A DNA stretch of 10,025 bases, taken from positions 1 through 10,025 of the forward strand of contig VGCB01000048.1 in assembly GCA_016870235.1 (NCBI GenBank), read 5' to 3'. Position 1 is the stretch's first letter. Every line of letters starts with the position of its first letter. Under the pieces are notes generated by a model that was not told the DNA's origin, did no database searches, and saw only the letters and a program-made list of their open reading frames with translations. Made by a program: the position numbers and the translations under genes. This document shows positions 7,319 through 10,025 of the stretch, piece by piece. This DNA comes from Actinomycetota bacterium. Lineage in GTDB: Bacteria > Actinomycetota > Thermoleophilia > Gaiellales > Gaiellaceae.

Positions 7319-8511
7319 CAGCCGCCGTGCGGGACGACCCCGGCGGCGCGGTTGACCCGATCGAAGACCTCGCCGACGGCGTCGAGGGAGTGGTGGCGCG
7401 CCGCGAACGCGCGGGAGCGGCGACCGATCTCCCGGAGATGCTCGCGGTCGGTCGCGGCGAGCCGCCGCAGATCGTCCTCGATCGTTCCGGGCCGTGTGTC
7501 GATCAGCGGAATCTCGCCCTCGGCGACGAGGCCGGCATCGACGTAAAACTGGAGGAAGTCGGGCCGGAGGTGGCAGAGCACCGGCTTCTCCATCGCCATC
7601 GCCTCGAGGGCGAACATCGCGTACCAGCCGATCACGAGCTGGTCGACGACGACGTCGGCCTCGGCGATCGCCTCGCGGACACGCGTGTTCGGCACGGCCT
7701 CGAGCAGCGTCAACTCGATCAGGACGCCCTCGGCGCGCAGGCGCTCGACGGCCGCGACGACGTGTGCCGAGCCCTTGATGTGCCGGTGGTTCGGCGCGTG
7801 GAGCACCCGGAGCGGAGCCCCGGGCGCGGCCGGCGGCGCGGGCAGTGGATGCCACTCCTCGAGGTCGATCGAGAAGTGCGCCAGCATCAGCGTATCCCAG
7901 TGGTAGAGGTACTCGACCCAGTCGCAGCCGCCGATCAGGTGGCTCGCATGGCGCGTCCACAGGTCGATCTGCGCCGCGACGCGCCGGCGCCGCAGACGGA
8001 AGGCGGGGTAGTCGCGCGCCATCGCGTCCTTGAAGAGGAGGTTCCGGGTGCGGGTCAGGTCCTGGATGTCGCCGCCGTAAGGCATCACCACGGTCGCGAC
8101 GCCCGCGAGGCGGAGCAGGTGAGGCTCGAAGCGCCACAGGAAGATCCAGCGGCTCCCGAGCGGGCCTCCGTTGAAGTAGTGGTAGACGCAGCGGTAGCGC
8201 CACACCGCGAGGACGAAGAGCGCGACAGAGGCGAGAGGGCGCAACAGGCGAAACCGCGCGAGCCACCAGCGGTCGCCGCGGACGTCGAACTCCTCGGTGA
8301 TGAAGTAGACGCTGCCGACGAAGGTCTGGGTTCGGTAGCCGCGCCGCTCGAGCGCCTTCCGGTGGTGCGGGTGGCTGACGATCGGCTCGGGGCCGATGCC
8401 GACGTCGTAGGGCCTGTCCCGATACCGTGCCCCGACGACCGCGAGGAGGAGGATCGGCAGCGATGCGCATTCCACGGCGAGCTCGTAGAGGAACCGCATG
8501 ACTTTCACCAT
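7318..8511 (-). CDS. GT-B glycosyltransferase A, with hydrophobic N-terminal segments
   Basis: A 397-residue glycosyltransferase and first gene of the leftward operon. It opens with a hydrophobic stretch (about 11-28, interrupted by E14) and has another at 89-104 (LLRPLASVALFVLAVW), which may let it sit on the membrane. The N-terminal domain includes DVGIGPEPI (36-44) and a PYGGDIQD loop like the QGDD loop of glycosyltransferase B. The donor domain has HAPNHRHIKG (238-247) with K246, then VVDQLVIGWYAMFALE (288-303), again VDQ-x3-G-x7-E with G295 where EX7E has glutamate. The start could be ATG 8511 or ATG 8499 (loses MVKV). ATG 8511 has AAGG 9 nt upstream, while 8499 has GGTGAAA about 3 nt upstream; the former is preferred weakly. 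In-frame sequence further upstream enters the divergent gene and reads as non-coding. The substrate is unknown. Confidence 0.85.
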   Translation of the reverse strand: MVKVMRFLYELAVECASLPILLLAVVGARYRDRPYDVGIGPEPIVSHPHHRKALERRGYRTQTFVGSVYFITEEFDVRGDRWWLARFRLLRPLASVALFVLAVWRYRCVYHYFNGGPLGSRWIFLWRFEPHLLRLAGVATVVMPYGGDIQDLTRTRNLLFKDAMARDYPAFRLRRRRVAAQIDLWTRHASHLIGGCDWVEYLYHWDTLMLAHFSIDLEEWHPLPAPPAAPGAPLRVLHAPNHRHIKGSAHVVAAVERLRAEGVLIELTLLEAVPNTRVREAIAEADVVVDQLVIGWYAMFALEAMAMEKPVLCHLRPDFLQFYVDAGLVAEGEIPLIDTRPGTIEDDLRRLAATDREHLREIGRRSRAFAARHHSLDAVGEVFDRVNRAAGVVPHGG

Positions 8512-8590
8512 CGCTGCGCACCTTACTGCGACGGGCCGCGGTACCCGGGTGGCCCCGCGCCCGGCGGCGGCGCCGCGCAGCCGCTGAGCC
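8512..8590. promoter_or_regulatory. 79-nt divergent intergenic region, likely promoters for both directions
   Basis: This is the only space between the leftward five-gene operon and the rightward second AsnB, so it should hold or overlap promoters for both. It contains an 8-bp palindrome ACCCGGGT (8543-8550) overlapping GGTACC (8540-8545), and a GC-rich palindrome GCGGCGCCGC (8567-8576). No TTGACA-like -35 is visible on either strand, and no TANNNT box faces the second AsnB. The palindromes may be chance at this GC content. Confidence 0.4.
8520..8525 (-). promoter_or_regulatory. Possible -10 hexamer TAAGGT for the leftward operon (or ribosome site)
   Basis: TAAGGT fits TANNNT and ends 8 nt before ATG 8511, so a transcript from it would be leaderless or nearly so, a common arrangement in actinobacteria. 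The same bases offer AAGG as a weak Shine-Dalgarno 9 nt from the ATG. The two readings compete and the sequence alone does not decide. A -35 at normal spacing would fall on the ACCCGGGT palindrome. Confidence 0.22.
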
Positions 8591-10025
8591 GTGTGCGGGA
8601 TCTGCGGCATCGTCGAGCTGGGTGCGCCCCCCGCCGAGGCCGTGGTGGCGCGGATGAGCGCCTGCCTGACGCACCGCGGCCCGGACGGGGACGGGCTGTT
8701 CGCGGCCGAGGGGGTCGCGCTCGGGCACCGGCGGCTAGCGATCATCGACACGTCCGCCGCCGGCCACCAGCCGTTCGCGAGCGACGACGGCCAGCTGCAG
8801 CTCGTCCACAACGGCGAGGTCTACGACTACCGCGAACTCCGCACCGAGCTCGAGGCGAAGGGGCACCGGTTCCGCAGCGGCACCGACACCGAGGTGATCC
8901 TTCGCGCCTACGAGGAGTGGGGCGACGCCTGCGTCGAGCGTTTCAACGGGATGTGGGCGTTCGTGCTCTGGGACGGACGGCGGCAGCGGCTCCTCTGCGC
9001 GCGCGACCGCTTCGGCGTCAAGCCGTTCCTCTACCGCTGGGACGGCAGGCGCCTCGTCTTCGCGAGCGAGCCGGCCGCGTTCCGCGCCGACCCCGCGGCA
9101 CACCTGCGGCCCGACCTGCAGGCGGTACGGGACTTCGTCGGGCTGGGGGCGACCGACCACACGGACGGCACGTTCTTCGAGGGCATCCGGCGGCTGCCGG
9201 CTGCGCATACCCTCGTCGTCGACGCGTCGGGGCTACGGCTGCGGCGGTACTGGGCGCTCGAGCCTCGGCCGGTCGACGGCGACCCGGTCGTGGCCTTTCG
9301 CGAGACGTTCCTCGACGCCGTCCGCCTGCGGCTGCGGTCGGACGTGCCGGTTGGGACCGCGCTCTCGGGCGGGCTCGACTCGTCGGCGATCGCCGTTGCG
9401 ATCGACCACTTGCTGCGCACCGAGGCCGAGAGCGCGCGCCCGGTGGGCGACCGCCAGCGCACGTTCACCGCCTGGTTCCCCGACCACGGCTTCGACGAGC
9501 GCCCGTTCGCCGAGGCGGTTGCCTCGGCGATCCTGTCGGAGCCACACTGGGTGACGTTCTCCGACGCCGACCTCGTCGACGTCCTGCCGCGCGTGGTCGA
9601 GTGCCAGGGCGAGCCGTTCGGCTCGACGAGCATCGTCGCGCAGTGGCACGTGATGCGCGCCGCGCGCGACGCGGGGATCACGGTGATGCTCGACGGGCAG
9701 GGCGGGGACGAGGTGCTCGCGGGGTACCCGATGACGTTCGGGTACCGCTTCGCCGACCTGCTCACGACCGGGCGGCTCCCTGCGCTCTGGCGCGAGTTGG
9801 CCGTGTACCGCCGCCGCCACGGCGCGTCCGCCGCCGCCACCGCCCTCGCGACCCCCTTCCTCCCCGCTCCGCTCCGCCAGCGCCTGCGCGAGCGGCGCCT
9901 CGCCGGCGTCGGGCTGCTCGGGCCCGCGGTCGCCGGCCTGGCGGTCACGCCCCAGCCTCGGCCGCGCGAGGGCCTCCCCGACCGCCTGCGACGGCAATAC
10001 TCCACGATCCTGCTCGACCGCGGGC
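8591..10025 (+). CDS. asnB: Second asparagine synthase (glutamine-hydrolysing) family protein, 3'-partial
   Basis: Class II glutamine amidotransferase plus AsnB-type synthetase, cut by the right edge after 478 codons; the family usually runs to about 600-650 residues. The frame is open throughout. The GTG at 8591 must be the start because it places the nucleophile at Cys2 (MCGICGIV). The glutaminase domain shows HRGPDGDG (28-35), R48, NGEVY (74-78) and TDTE (98-101). The synthetase domain shows the ATP loop SGGLDSS (259-265) and DGQGGDEVLAGYP with E374. All visible catalytic positions are intact. It differs from the AsnB at 2437-4323 around the aspartate site (CQGEPFGSTS and DGQGGD here, LEDLRAGMC and GTGGD there), so the two are separate subfamilies, not a duplicate pair. 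There is no clear Shine-Dalgarno. It may make asparagine or amidate another carboxylate, possibly a sugar acid. Confidence 0.92.
   Translation, partial: MCGICGIVELGAPPAEAVVARMSACLTHRGPDGDGLFAAEGVALGHRRLAIIDTSAAGHQPFASDDGQLQLVHNGEVYDYRELRTELEAKGHRFRSGTDTEVILRAYEEWGDACVERFNGMWAFVLWDGRRQRLLCARDRFGVKPFLYRWDGRRLVFASEPAAFRADPAAHLRPDLQAVRDFVGLGATDHTDGTFFEGIRRLPAAHTLVVDASGLRLRRYWALEPRPVDGDPVVAFRETFLDAVRLRLRSDVPVGTALSGGLDSSAIAVAIDHLLRTEAESARPVGDRQRTFTAWFPDHGFDERPFAEAVASAILSEPHWVTFSDADLVDVLPRVVECQGEPFGSTSIVAQWHVMRAARDAGITVMLDGQGGDEVLAGYPMTFGYRFADLLTTGRLPALWRELAVYRRRHGASAAATALATPFLPAPLRQRLRERRLAGVGLLGPAVAGLAVTPQPRPREGLPDRLRRQYSTILLDRG

Noticed and set aside
6158..8511. Recent tandem duplication of glycosyltransferases A and B
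   Set aside because: The donor domains are clearly homologous, but the N-terminal halves differ strongly and the DNA is not similar, so any duplication is ancient.
8567..8576. GCGGCGCCGC palindrome as an operator
   Set aside because: Simple GC-only palindromes are expected by chance at this base composition; kept only as a note in the intergenic entry.
8512..8811. N-terminal extension of glycosyltransferase A by 100 residues
   Set aside because: The extension is antisense to the first 220 bases of the second AsnB and reads as low-complexity. The hydrophobic start at ATG 8511 is more natural.
9031..10005. Leftward open frame opposite the second AsnB
   Set aside because: The rightward strand carries Cys2, SGGLDSS and DGQGGDE in one uninterrupted frame, so the antisense frame is a composition artefact.
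1..10025. CRISPR, toxin-antitoxin, phage-defence, mobile element or RNA gene
   Set aside because: No regularly spaced repeats, transposase or integrase motifs, terminal inverted repeats, small toxin pairs or tRNA/rRNA-like sequence were found on either strand.

Overview
The window is very GC-rich, and most codons end in G or C. Start codons are a mix of GTG and ATG, and genes are packed with one- to four-base overlaps. Together with the protein styles this suggests a high-GC actinobacterium, possibly Thermoleophilia-like; the taxonomic guess is low confidence. All eight genes fit sugar-nucleotide and glycan metabolism, so this looks like an internal piece of a cell-surface polysaccharide or glycoconjugate locus. 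No flippase, polymerase, transporter, phage, transposase, tRNA, rRNA or CRISPR signal is visible, and no gene-free stretch exceeds 80 bases.

Layout. (1) A left, rightward pair: a GT-B glycosyltransferase cut by the left edge (to 1361), then 2 nt later a SAM methyltransferase (1364-2404). (2) A 32-nt convergent gap (2405-2436) filled mainly by a GC-rich inverted repeat that is probably a shared terminator. (3) A leftward five-gene operon, in transcription order: glycosyltransferase A (8511-7318), glycosyltransferase B (7318-6158), a 36-nt gap, SDR epimerase/dehydratase 1 (6121-5195), SDR 2 (5198-4323) and a glutamine-dependent asparagine synthetase (4323-2437). Three of the four junctions overlap (TGATG, GTGA, TGATG). 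The fourth has a strong Shine-Dalgarno and a promoter-like hexamer. (4) A 79-nt divergent intergenic region (8512-8590). (5) A second, rightward asparagine synthetase (8591 to the right edge), cut at its 3' end.

How the genes may work together (inference): the two SDR enzymes would make or remodel a nucleotide sugar, three related glycosyltransferases would transfer sugars, and the methyltransferase would cap or decorate a sugar. The two asparagine-synthetase-family amidotransferases could supply asparagine. They could instead amidate a carboxylated sugar, as has been proposed for asparagine-synthetase-like proteins in O-antigen loci. The sequence does not identify the sugar.

I do not see a clearly undescribed system. 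The points most worth a second look are the VDQ-x3-G-x7-E signature shared by all three glycosyltransferases, the pairing of two different AsnB-type proteins, the cysteine-free Trm112-like domain of the methyltransferase, and the repeats at the left edge.
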